Shown here in pieces: positions 12,808 through 24,984 of a stretch of 64,000 nucleotides of DNA. The notes beneath the pieces were generated by a model. The model ran no database searches. It was given only the letters and a program-made list of their open reading frames with translations, and was not told where the DNA came from. Position 1 is the stretch's first letter, and every line of letters starts with the position of its first letter. Origin of the DNA: Krasilnikovozyma curviuscula (taxonomy: Eukaryota > Basidiomycota > Tremellomycetes > Cystofilobasidiales > Mrakiaceae); the NCBI GenBank assembly GCA_014825775.1, contig MVAQ01000056.1:39195-103194 (forward strand), read 5' to 3'. The position numbers and the translations under genes were made by a program.

Positions 12808-13667
12808 GATTGGCGTAGCCAGGTGAGATCCCTGTCTTAATGTGTTCCCCACAACACTACCCGCTGATACTGCTTTTCTAGTAGTGTTTCACATTTCTTG
12901 TCTTTTGTTTTCCGTATTCCCCTCACTTACACTATACCTCCCTCACATTTCACATTAGCCAACACTTAACGAATCGCCACATTCACGTATACTATCTCAT
13001 CATCACGGTCAACTCTGTTGTTCCTCATGTATCATTATTAGAAAACATGGCTTTGGTTGTAAGCTTGCTTTACGGGAGACTTTTCCGAAATCAGTTTGAA
13101 TATGTCCATCGCAAGGTTGTATATCCGCATCAGCAGCGACTGACCAGTTTCGTCCCATCAGACGTCCCACGCTCACACAACAACATCCGGTTAGTACACG
13201 CTCTAGAGCGTCAAAAGCTGAATCACGGGATGAAGAAAGAGGATTCGAAATGAAGGTCGGCGAAGGTCGAAGCGAAGGATACACTAAATCAGAGAGAAAA
13301 AAAAACTAGGTATGACGGTACTTGAGGATTCGAGCATGATTTTGCTGCATGTGATTCAACGTGTACCATGATGATGGTCAAAGAAATCCACTTAACTGTT
13401 AGAATGAAGAGAAGATTCCACCTCGCCATCGGTCGGTTCTCTTGAACAAACCTGAGGGTGCACCTATCCGAACTATGTGGAACTGAACTGAATGAGCGGG
13501 TATAACTTGGAATGATGGTATAAGAAGATTGCGATGGTATTCGGAGTCGCGTTCGTCGTTAGCGTGAATGGGTGGTCGTCGAGGGGCGATGAGATGAACT
13601 TTAGGAGATACGCAATTTTTTTTCTGTGAATAGGCGTAAGGAAGCAAAATCGATGAGTGAGGAGATC
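12808..13667. other. Convergent intergenic region
   Basis: This 860-nt stretch between the PPS1 stop and the end of the acidic-protein gene holds 3' UTRs from both sides. An AT/CT-rich segment lies at 12850-13000. A reverse-strand ORF ending at 13399 could be a last exon of the acidic protein, joined through a CACAG acceptor near 13627. This would extend that protein, but I could not decide. The small forward ORF at 13047 has no supporting features. Confidence 0.35.
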
Positions 13668-16087
13668 TCAACAGACTAGTGATATGAAAGAAACTATGGA
13701 CATACCTTGATTACCATCACTTGTAGCTGCTTCTTTGTCTTCACCATCATCACCAAGCTTGACCTCACCAAACGACCGTTTGGAACTAGAAGGACTCTTC
13801 GCATCGTCACCAGTAGTATCAAATGCCGATTCTTCGGTCTCGTTCTCGTCAAACTGATGCTCTGTCTCTTCATCGTCGTAGATGGTGTGATCAGATGTGT
13901 TTTCGTTGTCCGGCTCAGCTGGGACGTCCACCCCAGGATTCAACTCCTCAACATCTGGATCGACAAAAAAAAAAGCAAACAGCAGTCAGTACGACTTGAT
14001 AGCAACGCCGGATCGACAAATCCAAGCTTACTTTCTGATTCACCATCTACATCCACCAAGACTTCACCCAGGCCACTCTCAACGACACCCGTTCCAAAAG
14101 ATGAAGGATCATTCATCGTCCGTGACTTAGACTTGAAAAGCTGGACAAGATGGACGACATTTGCGTTGGGCAAATCAGAGGCGGCAGCTGTCTCATCGGT
14201 ATCTGCATCTGCTGCTGCGCTTTCATCTTCGTCACCTTCGTCGCCCTCTCCAAAGTCTTTTCCATCGTGCGAAGTATCGAGGTCTTCAGGTTCTACAGCA
14301 GAAAAGACGGGTTAGTCAAGTCGTCGATATTATCCAAAGCAAAAAAGGTTTTAACATACGAGGATAAAGCTCTCCTTCACCCTCCTCGCCTTCGTCACTA
14401 CCAAAGAACTCCAAAGCCTTGCCGGGGTTTCCATTGATGCCATGTTCTTCGGTTTCATCGAAACTCTCGTGGACGCCATCTACAACGCCAAAGGTAAGTC
14501 AGTAGATATCTAAGTTTGCGGACTGAATGTCCAAGAATCGTGGCTCACCTTCGACAACAACACCAGCATCAAACCCGTCTTTCATGGCAACGATAGCAGC
14601 AAATCGCTCTTGGAACCTGAGGTTTCCTTCCTTGATGTGGAGGACCATAGGCTCAGCTAATTCACAGGCTCGATGAAGTTTAGCGAAATCAGCAATTGCA
14701 AATGTTAACGCAAAAGAATTATCTTCGCCAACGGTCAACTAGTGGTGAAAGACGTAATATTCAGTCGGTTGAATCGACAACTTTACAAGGAAGAACTTGA
14801 ACTCACTTCCATGTCTTCATGTTCAATCAGAAGCTCCCTACTAACTTCTTTACCTTCAACCAAGCTATTGAATGGCTGTTCAAGCTTTAGGGCTTGAAGG
14901 AATGAATACAGGGAACCATGGAACAAGTCGTGTTGGTCCTTCAGAATAATTGTTTGCGATGACTCTTCTAGATGAGTACCTTCAGTCGAGAACAATGGGA
15001 ATCGAACGGCCAAGGACGATTCTGTTGAAGCTGATGATGGGTAGAAGACGACAGTTGTTGGGATGAAAGGTTCTTCTTCTGAGGATGATGATGACACTCC
15101 ATCATCATCTTCCCCTTCATCTTCTTCAGCAGCTTCATCGAACTCTTGAACATTCACCTCTCCGCCATCCTCAACATCTTCAAGCTGGTTTGAAGACTCC
15201 ATGACTTCAATTTGGATTTCGAGAAGGTCATCTGCTTCTAGTGCAGGTGGCGCTTCGGTTTCTTGATGTGCGACTTGTTTAGCCAGAGGGACAAAGTCAG
15301 AAGAGTCACTCTTGGTAGGGGTTTCTGTAGCAATGTACAAAGGTTCTTTGACATATGTTTCTAGAAAAGAATGTAGAAAGCAAAATTCAGATCAGGAACG
15401 TAGAAAGATGACAAAACGGGGGAGTCTCAACTCACGTTCTGAGACTTCAATGCCATCCGACAGGGAACTAGGACCAGTACTTAGTTCTGAAATGGGTTCG
15501 AGTGTCTTTGGCAAAGGGTCTAGTGCCAGACGATGACTGTTAGCAAGGACTGGGGTGGGAAAATCATCTGGAGATTTTGAGAGCTGCGAGAGAGTAGACT
15601 TACCAGATGTAAGTAGTATCGAAGGAGATGAAACCACGACTGGAGTAAGCGGGATAGATGAAGACGTGATTGCTGAAACGGATTCGACAAAGGGGGAGGA
15701 CGAGGTGGAAGCACCGACGGTGGCAGGTTCGAGAGAATGCTGCTCTGTGAAATCATTTCCTGATGAAGGAACGACAAGATCTGAAGCCATGATGACTTCT
15801 TCATAATGAGGTACTTCCTGAACTTCTGGATGGCCTTCAGGACTCATATGAGGATCCGTCATCATGTCTTCAGGCTGAAAAGTGCTGCTGGGTTGGATAT
15901 CTTCTTCCATCGTTTCAGTCTCGTCGTAATCAGCAGCTTCCATCTCATCGACCTCATCCACCACGTCTACATCAACATCTCCATCCAACTGCTGTTCATC
16001 GTACGTAGTTGCGGGTTGATCGTTCGTCTGCATTGATTCTTCAATTTCCTCGTGGTGGTGCGAATCAGCAACCATTTCCACGTCCAT
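13668..16087 (-). CDS. Uncharacterised acidic protein, conserved-looking core
   Basis: The start at 16087 (MDVEMVADSHHHEE) opens about 210 Asp/Glu/Ser/Thr-rich residues with no fold signature. After an intron at about 15361-15435 come another acidic stretch and then a globular-looking block: TTVVFYPSS, VRFPLFSTEG, DQHDLFHGSLYSFLQALK, SRELLIEHEDMEV, LTVGEDNSFALTFAIADFAKLHRAC, ALHIKEGNLRFQERFAAIV. The tail is again strongly acidic (DEGEEGEGE, DDEETEHQFDENE). Filamentous-fungal proteins of unknown function that I recall have a similar order of blocks (a short strand, a leader on a regulatory domain, then LxxLRE-like helices, then an acidic tail), but I give this only as an impression. No enzyme motif is visible. 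The 3' end is uncertain: reading on gives a stop at 13668, while splicing from 13695 to about 13627 would give a different tail. Confidence 0.6.
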
Positions 16088-16662
16088 CCTTGCTTGACTG
16101 GCTTCCTTCTTCAGGAAATAGTGTATCTAGTTCGAGTGATGGAAAGGTTCCTGTTATGTCAGGGATGGATTGATGGGTCGATTCTTCTTCTTCCAGGTTA
16201 TGGTTTGCACCTGAAAATCGTAAGGGTCTTTTATTTTATTTTTATTTTTAAAGTAAGAGAGAGAAAACGGCAGAAGGGTTTCAACTCTCCTTTAGGAGAC
16301 GTGTGGTAGCAATACCCTACAAAGGTCAAGCTCGAGATTGAGATTGAGGTGAAGAAGCTTGAAAGTTTGGGTTATATTAGTCTCGGTAGACTTTGCGCAG
16401 AGGACGCAAGGAGTGACCAGGCGTTCATGGACACGAAGACTATACGATCTCAATCTTACAACTTATATTATTTCAAGTTCCAGCTATTGTCTACAACTTT
16501 TACCCTATGATTTCTTTGAGTCGGCCGCTTATTCAATCGGATGCTGTTCGTGGATGCTGGATGAGTTTAATGAGTTGTTCTTCCTCACCACTCGCGCTAA
16601 AAGACATGAGACCGTCATAAAGTCAGAGATATCCTTAATTGGAAGTAAAGAAGGAGCTCAAT
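16088..16662. promoter_or_regulatory. Intergenic: acidic-protein promoter and ABCC 3' UTR
   Basis: This 575-nt gap lies between two reverse-strand genes. A TTTTATTTTATTTTTA tract at about 16220-16250, followed by a GA-rich run, lies upstream of the acidic-protein gene and could be a nucleosome-poor promoter segment. No coding or RNA feature was recognised. Confidence 0.4.
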
Positions 16663-19600
16663 TTACCGCACAAGCTCGCTGAAGTGATTCTGCGATCGCA
16701 TCAAGTTATACGGCGAGTCGAACTCAAGAAGCTTCCCTTCCCCTAGAACGATGATTTTATCGTAGTCCATTAAAGTTCGAAGACGGCTGAAAGTAAAAGG
16801 CAGGCAAAAGCGTAAATTTGAGATGCAACTCAATATCTCTTGAATGGATAGCCACTTACTGAGCGATCGTGATGACAGTCTGGCCCTTCATCTCCTTTCT
16901 CATTGACACCTGAATTGCTTCATCAATATCATGGTCAATGTTGGCCGTCGCTTCATCCATCACAATGAATTTCGATCTTCTCACGATCGCTCGAGCAAGC
17001 ACCAGGATCTGCCGTTGTCCTTGAGAAAGGTTTGAACCACCTGCAGCGATCATGGTATCCAGCGAAATCGAGTAGTCGCCGGCGTTCAGTCCCTCTTGAA
17101 GTTTGGTAAAGCCGCTGGCTCGGAGCGCATCATTAAGAGCGGCGTCGTCGCGCTCGCCGAAAGGATCTGGAAAGGAGAATCGAGCGTGAGCTTGCGGGCT
17201 TCAAGTATAACCATTAAGACTTACCGAGGTTGTACCTTAAACTTCCAAACATTAGTACTGGATCTTGAGGAATCTTGAGAAAAGGAAAAACAATCGTCTC
17301 TCGTTATCTCACGATTGGATATTACAGGAATAGAACTGACGATGGTGATCTGTGACCTGAGTGAAGAGAGGTTCATTTTTCTCAGGTCCATCCCATCCTA
17401 TATTAATAAATTAAAGCTTTGTAAACAAAGGACGCAGATTGAATTGTGAGGAAGACTTAAAACCTACCACAAGAATCTTCCCTTCTGTCGGGATCATCTG
17501 GAGCAACGCCAAAGCCATCGAGCTTTTACCAGCTCCTGTACGTCCAACCACCGCTACTCTCTCACCAGAATTGATGGAGAAGGTCAAATCTTTCAAGATT
17601 GGGGTCCCCCCTTCCGTATAACGAGCCACCAAGTGTTCAACCTGGACTGAACCTGATGTGGGCCAAGCAGCTGGCGGTGCACCTTGTTGGGTGTCTTGCC
17701 TCTCTTCATCAATAATGAGGTAGTCCGATACTCTCTCAATGGAGTTTGATTCAACCTGAACATGGTTGCCGACTTGGACCCTAGTTTGGGATGATAAAGA
17801 GCGATCAGTATCGAGAACGGAGCTATTCAACTTGAACGAAGCGTACCACCAAAGAATGTGGGACGAAAAGGCAACACCAAGAGAGAGTGCGAATCCAACT
17901 ACGGAGGCGTCAATCTCATATGTCCCATATAGCAAGAACGCGGCGAGAGCTGCAAAAGGAAAAAAAAAAAATCCATAATTGAGAGTTGTGATGGCAGAGG
18001 CAAGATGGAAGGTGAACTCACAAGCTGTAAACAGGGCTCCCACCACATCGATTCTTGTTGTGACCCATCTATTAAGGTTATAATATGTGATACCTGAAAA
18101 TCACAATTGTGAGTGCCGTGTTTGACTCAATATGGAAAGATTTTCAAACTCACCGGTGACAGAATACCTATCGATCCTACTCCGAGTTTCCTTTGCCATC
18201 CACTCATGCACGCCAAAAGCACGAATGGAGACAATTCCACTGATAGCCCCATTTAAGTGAGAGAAGACTGGAGACTTCGAGTTGGTCATCAACCGCTTGA
18301 TTGGAAGTTGAGCCTTGAGGTAATAATTGCCAAGCACTACGCCGGCGATACCAATTGCGATACCTGCAACCAAGAAAGATGGGATAATCCACACAATTAC
18401 CAGGAAGTTGAGGACGAGAACGACGTTGATTTCGGTGAATTCTCCCAGGAGCTCGACGAAGGAATCATCGATGGCTCTCATATCTTTGGAAAAGCGGGCA
18501 ATGATTCTTCCAACAGGAGTAGAATCAATCCAGCGCATAGTTGACTTCAGAATTTTTGTAACCAAGTCCGTGTGAAGACTACGCGATGCTTGAATCTAGA
18601 AACAGACGGTTAAACGTTGGCGATGCGTACGAGAAATACTAACTGTGAATACTCACTGCTCCACTAATCCAGAAAACATAACCTATCGTACAGACTGTCA
18701 CTGAGGAAGCCACAATACCAGCATAGGAAGCGAGATAGAAAGGAACAGAGACCTCATCTGCCCTGTCAACAGACTCATATTGCTTTGCCCAGTGCCCGAG
18801 CCAGAATGCAGCAGCACTGTACAGCGATTGTTGAATAACCATGAAGATGCCATAGAGAGTCACATAGTACCAGCCCATTCTTCCAAAGTACATTGCCAAG
18901 CCTTTGAGGGAGACACCACCTGAAGCTCTTTCTTCGTCCTGCACCAGCGCATCAGCTTTTATCTTGTCTGGCTTGTCCTCTTGGACAACAGTCTCTGAGA
19001 GGATCTCCATCTCAGTTATTTCTTCTTCATCCACTTCGAGTGTAAACTTGGGTGGAGAATTGGATTCTAGGCGATTAGGTCGAAATTGTGAGGCGATAGT
19101 CCCACCTTTTCCGAGTTGAACGATTAAGGAAGCGATCGGACCAACCAGTGATACGTGGTGCGTCGCAATGATTATAGTTCTATTTTGTAGTATTTTGGAA
19201 GTGAAACAAGTCTCAGCAATATGTCGCGCTGTGTGGATGTCAAGAGCTGATAAGCTGGTATCCCAAGGCCCCAAGAAACCAAATGCTCTGTCAGAATGGA
19301 GGAATCTAATGCTGAAAATGGGAACCGGCTTACACATCATCGATGAGCAGCGTCTGGGCTCCAGAATAGACTGCTCGAGCCAAAGATATTCGTGCTTTTT
19401 GGCCTGCGCGACAATAGTTAATGTTAGAGAGGGATGAAGCTTTGGGACCAAAACATCGTATTCTAACCTCCCGACAATGTTACACCTTTCTCTCCAACTT
19501 CTGTGTGAGCACCTCCCTTGAGTAGGCTGAGGTCTCTGTCTAGAGCACATAGCCTCAGAACCTCCGAGAACCTCTGCTCTTGAACAGGCCCTGCAAGTGT

Positions 19601-22481
19601 GATGTTGTCTTTGATCGTCGCGTTCATCAGCCATGCTTCAGCAGGTACCAGAGCAACACCATCTTTCCTTGGAAGATTATAAATGGACTCTGCCGTTTGA
19701 GGTTCAAAGTGCAATTCCCCCAAGAGTGCTGACAACATCGCTGATTTGCCACTTCCTGTCGCTCCACTGATGACATTGATACCTCCTTTAACAAAATCGA
19801 CGCTGAGGTTGTTGAGACGAAAGTTTCTACCGGTTGAGCTGTTAGTGAATGAAAAGGTGGCATTTTTGAAACCGACAAAACCTTCAGGCGATGGGTTGAG
19901 AGTTTCGCTCATGTGGGGATCGAACTCATCGAGCAATTCAGACTCTCCTAAGAACTTGGAGATACGGTCTAGAGAAACTTTACCAGAGATAGAACGAGTA
20001 ATTTCAAGGAAGCTCAAATGCATGACCATTCGAATTAGATCGAACACAATCTGTAAAACACGATGAGCTCATTTGTGCCAGCAGCGTAGGGCTAAACTTA
20101 TCACTGACCTGAGCTGAATAAACTTTAGCGGCCGAAAGCTCTTGTTTCTGGATGAAAGTATAACTTCCCAGCGAAAAAACCATTGTTACAACAGGCAAAA
20201 GGTAGTTCACTAGATGACAACAGACTCTGTTAGAGTCCAGCTTCATCGACCTCACGGCAAGAAATTTCCCTCACCCATCCCATTGGCAACAGACAGATAC
20301 TTCTTCAGCTTTAGGAAGTGGAGCTCCTTATCTCTAAACTCGGCAATTTTCTTACCAAGTTTCGCCTCCCAAGCAAACATCTTCACCATCCGAATTGAGC
20401 TCATTGCCTCGGTGACAGCATTGATTCTCGCATCAGATGCAGCACTGAGGTTTTCTTGTACATCATTGACGGCTTGAATGAGGAAAGTGACACATGGGAA
20501 GGTCAGGGCCATGATTCCGACACCAATGAATGCAGACCAAGAGAGTAGCTGGTACAGGAATACCACGGCGAGGACGATTTGAGTGATTCCGAAAACAAAT
20601 GGCACCATGAAGTCTCTAGCTTCAACAATGACGTCCATATCAGTACCTATCAGGTTGTTGATTCTTCCGACCTGTGTATCTACTTCGCCTGAGTCAGTGT
20701 CGTCGATGACTACTCCAATTGAAGCCGGAGAATTCATTACAACTGGAGCGTCCAAGTCTTGGTTCAGTTCATTCGGAATATTGGTTCCAGTATCAACCAG
20801 AGATTTGTGTGATCCTCTACTGCCGTTCATTCTGATTCTGAGCGTATGCTTGAAGATAAGCTGGGATAAAATACTCTCGCATCGAACCAAGAGGCGAGTG
20901 GAGATATAGATGTAGAAGTTCCAGACCAACGAAGCACCAACTGGGCCAGCCTGGTGAATAGATTATCTTGTTTAAACCTAGGCAAGCTGTACAAGAGGAA
21001 AGAAATACTCACAAAAAGCATCACGATCCAAAAGATTGGACGGATTGAACCTTCTGCAGGGGTCTCATTCTTCGACTTCCGCTCCAGAGAGGCCAGAACT
21101 CTGTTGATAGCTATAGGGCGCGCAAAGTCAACCACAGTCTTTACAAGCAGCATCATTACCTAAGAAGAGAAAAAAAGTATCAGGTACCGACAGGTGAAAA
21201 TCAAAGGCATGATACTCACCATGCCTAACCAGTCCCATTTGAACACTTCAACCAGACCCCAGAAGATGTTTCTCTGACGTGCATTCTTGAATCCCGCGTT
21301 TTCTCGGGCAATAGGATCCACCTTGTGTAAGTTCTGCTGAGCCAAGAACAACGACTCATCTTCCTCCGCCAACGAAGGTAGATCTTCGATATCGATTTCC
21401 TTCTTACTGGCGGCGTACACCAGTGGTGTGAGATATTCGTAAAACAGTAGTGAGTACAAGCTGGCAGTCTGCTCCTGAGTTGGTTTGGCTCCTTCGACAA
21501 GTGGCTTGTGAGTTCTAGGGACGAAGAGAGGGACGAGGATTCCAGCCACGCATAGCAAGGCCACTCGAGAAATGTCGTAGGCTGAGACTGGGGTAGGGGT
21601 AGTTGTGTATAGGAACTGTGGCCAGGCGTAACGATATATGTAGTACGAGGTGGTGATGAAGAGGAGAGGAGACAAATGGGCCTTCAGCCGGGGCGCAAAC
21701 TTGGAAGCAGTGAGGGTGAAAAGTGAAAGAACTCCGAAATAAACCTAGAAGATTAGAATATTTTCAATAATTAGTGTGAAGGTAAATATCAGTGACGCAG
21801 TCTGAGACGAAACTCACGAAGGCACCAGCTTGTAACATCTCGACGAACTCTTCTCTCCCAAAAGCCTCCCTAGACTCATGTTCTCTCCATTTTCTTTGTT
21901 TCTTCTTTCCCCATTTCCCAAACCCGGGAGTAAACACCGGTGACGTACTGGCTAGCGATGATGCTGAACTGTTGATAACTACAGTGCGAGAGTGCTCCTC
22001 ATCGTTGATGGCATTGATGACGGTGATGACAATCACAACCAGGATACACAAAAACCTCAGTATATTCCAGAAGAATATTGGTGCTCCTCCTAGTTTCTGG
22101 ATTGGGCAACGCAAAGAGAGAGGTGGTGAGTAACCTACAGGTGAAGTCTCTGGCATGTTTAAACATACTACGCACCTCTACATGTTCCTTGAGAGAACCA
22201 AGAAAAGTGCTCGATCCGTTGTCCATCCTAGGTGAGACTGGCTTATAGAACCCATTTTCCTCTTCATCCTCAGTTCGGGATCTAACGATTTTACGCACAC
22301 CCTTCGTCCCCAGCAGCACGAGCCAGTACAATATGCTGAGCACGCATAGATACACAATTATATTCCGGTGTGACTTCAAGGCTGAGATGAACCGTTCGTT
22401 GGAGGGCGTATCAGATGTTTCCTTCAGAGGCGTTATCGGGGTTGAGAAGAAATCCTGCTGAGGTGCAAGGAAGCTCTTCAT
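16663..22481 (-). CDS. ABCC/MRP-type full ABC transporter with TMD0
   Basis: The start at 22481 (MKSFLAPQQDFF) is followed by about five hydrophobic segments (IIVYLCVLSILYWLVLLG and others), the TMD0 typical of long MRPs. TMD1 and NBD1 come next: Walker A GATGSGKSA (about 19760), signature LSGGQKARISLARA split by an intron, Walker B TLLIDDVLSALD and H-loop ATHH. TMD2 includes STPVGRIIARFSKDM, and NBD2 has GRTGAGKSS, TIIPQDPVLMF, LSQGQRQILVLARA and FIVMDEATANID. The NBD2 H-loop histidine is restored by splicing (CA|C across the last intron). In NBD1 the Q-loop glutamine position reads Ala (VPAEAW), and the residue after Walker B is Asp, as usual for ABCC NBD1. It should export conjugates, metals or drugs from the cytosol to the vacuole or outside. 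The substrate cannot be read. Length is about 1,500 residues over roughly 20 exons. The stop is at 16663. Confidence 0.88.
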
Positions 22482-22815
22482 AACTCCCCTCTCTGTGTGA
22501 CTTTCCTACAAACGAAGTATTGCAGAATATCTTTCCTCTCAACCTTTGGTCGTATGGTAGACACCGAAAAATCCCTCTGTTTGCAGCCACAGACAATACA
22601 CATTGAATATGTCAAGATTTGCAATCAGTCAAGACTGAAGGTGAAAAGCTTTCCAGATGCCCCGAGTATTGAGTTTCAAAGGAAATAATCATCGTAAGAA
22701 AAAGGTTTATTCAAAGCGAAGGCATAGCGACTAATTCTGCACTCGAAACCGCCTTTCATTCTCACCACCACACCGAACACCCATCAATACCCCACATTCT
22801 TCTATTTCATTGAAA
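22482..22815. promoter_or_regulatory. Intergenic: ABCC promoter and RPL6 3' UTR
   Basis: A 334-nt gap between two reverse-strand genes. Nothing beyond short random ORFs and an AT-rich patch (about 22675-22720) is visible. Confidence 0.4.
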
Positions 22816-24223
22816 TTAGAAGGACATCGAGTGTGGCTTATCACCCTTGGAAAGAGCGAAGGAAGCTTTGAGGTACTTGGCGAGGATTGGGGTGGACTTG
22901 ATGGCGGCGATGATGGAAGCGTCAACGGACTGGAAAATTGAATAAAATATCGGAGTGAGCAGCAAATTCGACGCCCCAGCTGAAAAGAGATCATGAAGGT
23001 CGATGCTTACCTTTTGGGCTTCTTTCCTCTCCGCGCTCAACTCAACGGTCTTCTTCTCCTCACCGAAGAAAGCGCCCTCCTTGTCTGAGGACTTGGCAGT
23101 CTTTCCCTTGGTGAAGTAGGCATCAGTGACGGACTCTGGGACCTATTTATGGTTATTAGACAAAAATTAGTCGAACTGTTGCGCCACGAAAAGCTTCGTC
23201 AATCGAGAAAATACCGTACCTTGACGGAGGAGACATCAATCTTGGTAGAGGTAGCGATAACGTAAGCCTGAGCAACACGTCTGAGTGGGACACCGTTGAT
23301 GAGCCTTGGACCGGTGACGAGAAGGAGACCAGATGGCAATTGGTTAAGGAAGACAACACGCTTGCCCTTGTACTTTCCGGCGAGGAGGATGAGGACGGTT
23401 CCTGGGGTAATGGAGGATCTGAGGGAAGCAGCCTGAATTGATGTCGATGTTCATGAAGAGAGCCAGAAGTTAGTATCAGAAAACTCGCAGACTACCACCA
23501 CCTCAAAAATTGATATAAAATCAAGATCCTCCACACGTACCTTGGCAACCTTTCTGGACTTCTTAGCAACCTTGACGTCCTCAGATGGGTAGTACTTGGC
23601 AGCCTTTGAGGTTGGGACGGCACGGGTGTTTCCGTTCTTAGCACCGCCGACCTTCTTCTCTACGGTAGCTGGCTTCTCCTCAGCCTTTGGCTCGACATTG
23701 GTCTTGTGAGCTGTTTCAATCAAATGTTGAAGTGCAAGGTAGATCACGTAGAATAAGTTGAATATAGTGGATTGAAAGCAGTTGAAGGAAAGGGGAACTA
23801 TGTTCAGAGGCTGGTCAATAGCGAACGGAGTAAAGGAACTGACCCTTGTAGATTTGTCTCTTGGAGCGGACCTCTGAGCGAGAGTAACGTCCGACGTGAG
23901 GAGCGATTGGAGCAGATCGGGCCACTGGGGAAACAAGGACAAAGGAATTGTCAGTTTCAAGGTTTCATTTGTTCAACCTTCTGCAAGCAATTTCCTTCAA
24001 CTCCCACGATCTGGAGCATTACTCCTAAAACCACAATCTCCTGACATCGGTCATAACCTGGATGGCCCTCCTTTATTCCACCAGCCTTGTCTACTATAGC
24101 TCTCCCAACTGTAGGGCTACTTCGTCCCTTGACTCCGCCCGTCTTAACGCTTCCGACATCGTCCTGACCATCTTGAATCCCATCCATGACCTCCGCTGTT
24201 CACTTGGTGGAAGCATACTCACT
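22816..24223 (-). CDS. RPL6: 60S ribosomal protein eL6 (L6)
   Basis: The spliced protein runs from [19 protein letters not shown] through [35 protein letters not shown], the KOW-like core [41 protein letters not shown] and the tail [21 protein letters not shown]. This is a full eL6, a structural protein of the large ribosomal subunit. The start codon is split. The A is the last base of the leader exon (24223), followed by GTGAGT. TGG opens the next exon at 23924 after a CCCCAG acceptor. No other ATG lies in the roughly 110 nt of leader that I could read. Three further introns follow (about 23710-23843, 23437-23538 and 23143-23218), with another near 22932-23010. An ACTAAC branch-point-like motif lies in the third intron. 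Strong expression is expected. The stop is at 22816. Confidence 0.93.
23925..24222 (-). other. First intron of RPL6, interrupting the start codon
   Basis: This 298-nt intron begins GTGAGT and ends TTTCCCCAG, and is much longer than the usual 50-70 nt here. Introns in ribosomal protein genes often carry snoRNAs. I found no RUGAUGA/CUGA pair for a C/D snoRNA on the sense strand. An H/ACA type cannot be judged by eye. Retaining the intron would abolish the normal start and expose other ATGs. Confidence 0.75.
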
Positions 24224-24984
24224 TGCTGAATAGTCTTGAGGAGCTGGTGGAACCTACTACTGCACGCCTGCAGCCACCACTACTATCTGGAGAATCGCCG
24301 CGTGCGGTTGTGGCAAAAAAAGTCAAAACTATACAGTTTTGGTTGTCTCTTGAGCTTGCTCCTAATGCGACTGTTGATCCTTATAATGCAATCTAACTTC
24401 TCATAATATCTCATAGGTAACGTTGGCATGAGATTCTTCTTCAACAGAAGCAATACGGAAAAAATCTACAAATTGATTTAGTTTAGTTATTCATCCTGTC
24501 CAGTACGTTGATAAAGCCCCCCCTTGACATGGTTTCATTTTTAGAGTAGTTATTATTTGAATCCAACCTGTAGATATCAATGCTGTAAAACGGTCACGAT
24601 ACGAGCTGCCTGGGCATCAAAACTAAGCAGGCTAGCCAGCAAGGCGACATTGTTTTTGAGACGATGTTGCATTGTATTCCCAAAGTATGTAAAGATACAA
24701 ATCCTTGCCTCTCTCTGCAATGGCGTCTTACAAAGCTTCTTGCAAAAAGGTTGAATGAGAGGGACACCAAACAGAGCGAATCCAAAAGAAACGTAGGGGC
24801 GTTACAACAGTACAGATATATATATGTTTGAGTGTGAGATCACGATAGGAATAATAAAATGTGATTTGTTAGCGTAAAAAGAGTGAGTGAGATCATCCGA
24901 AAAGAGAAGGATGCGACAGAGTTCGTGTTATGAATTCGTGTTATGAATTTGAGATGAGTTTGTTCGAAACAACCTGAGAAATGT
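24224..24984. promoter_or_regulatory. RPL6 leader and promoter, then TRA1 3' UTR
   Basis: The part next to RPL6 (24224-24340) is the untranslated leader exon, rich in GC and free of ATG on the sense strand. Beyond it lies AT-rich sequence with a possible TATA-like ATTATAAGG on the reverse strand (about 24375). At 24600-24670 two successive hairpins can be drawn: GCTGCCTG pairing with CAGGCTAGC (one bulge), then GCGACAT pairing with ATGTTGC. A short TATATATATATG run lies at about 24815. The far end is probably TRA1 3' UTR. No tRNA or 5S gene was recognised. Confidence 0.4.

Noticed and set aside
13047..13253. Short forward ORF after PPS1
   Set aside because: No motif, no conserved segment, and it lies in the probable 3' UTR.
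13707..14315. Long forward ORF antisense to the acidic-protein gene
   Set aside because: It shows no conserved content, and the reverse strand has in-frame exons with splice sites.
16790..16870. Loss of the NBD2 H-loop histidine (reads TIAQ)
   Set aside because: The apparent Gln comes from reading through a donor. Splicing CA|C gives His and a normal AHRLRT.
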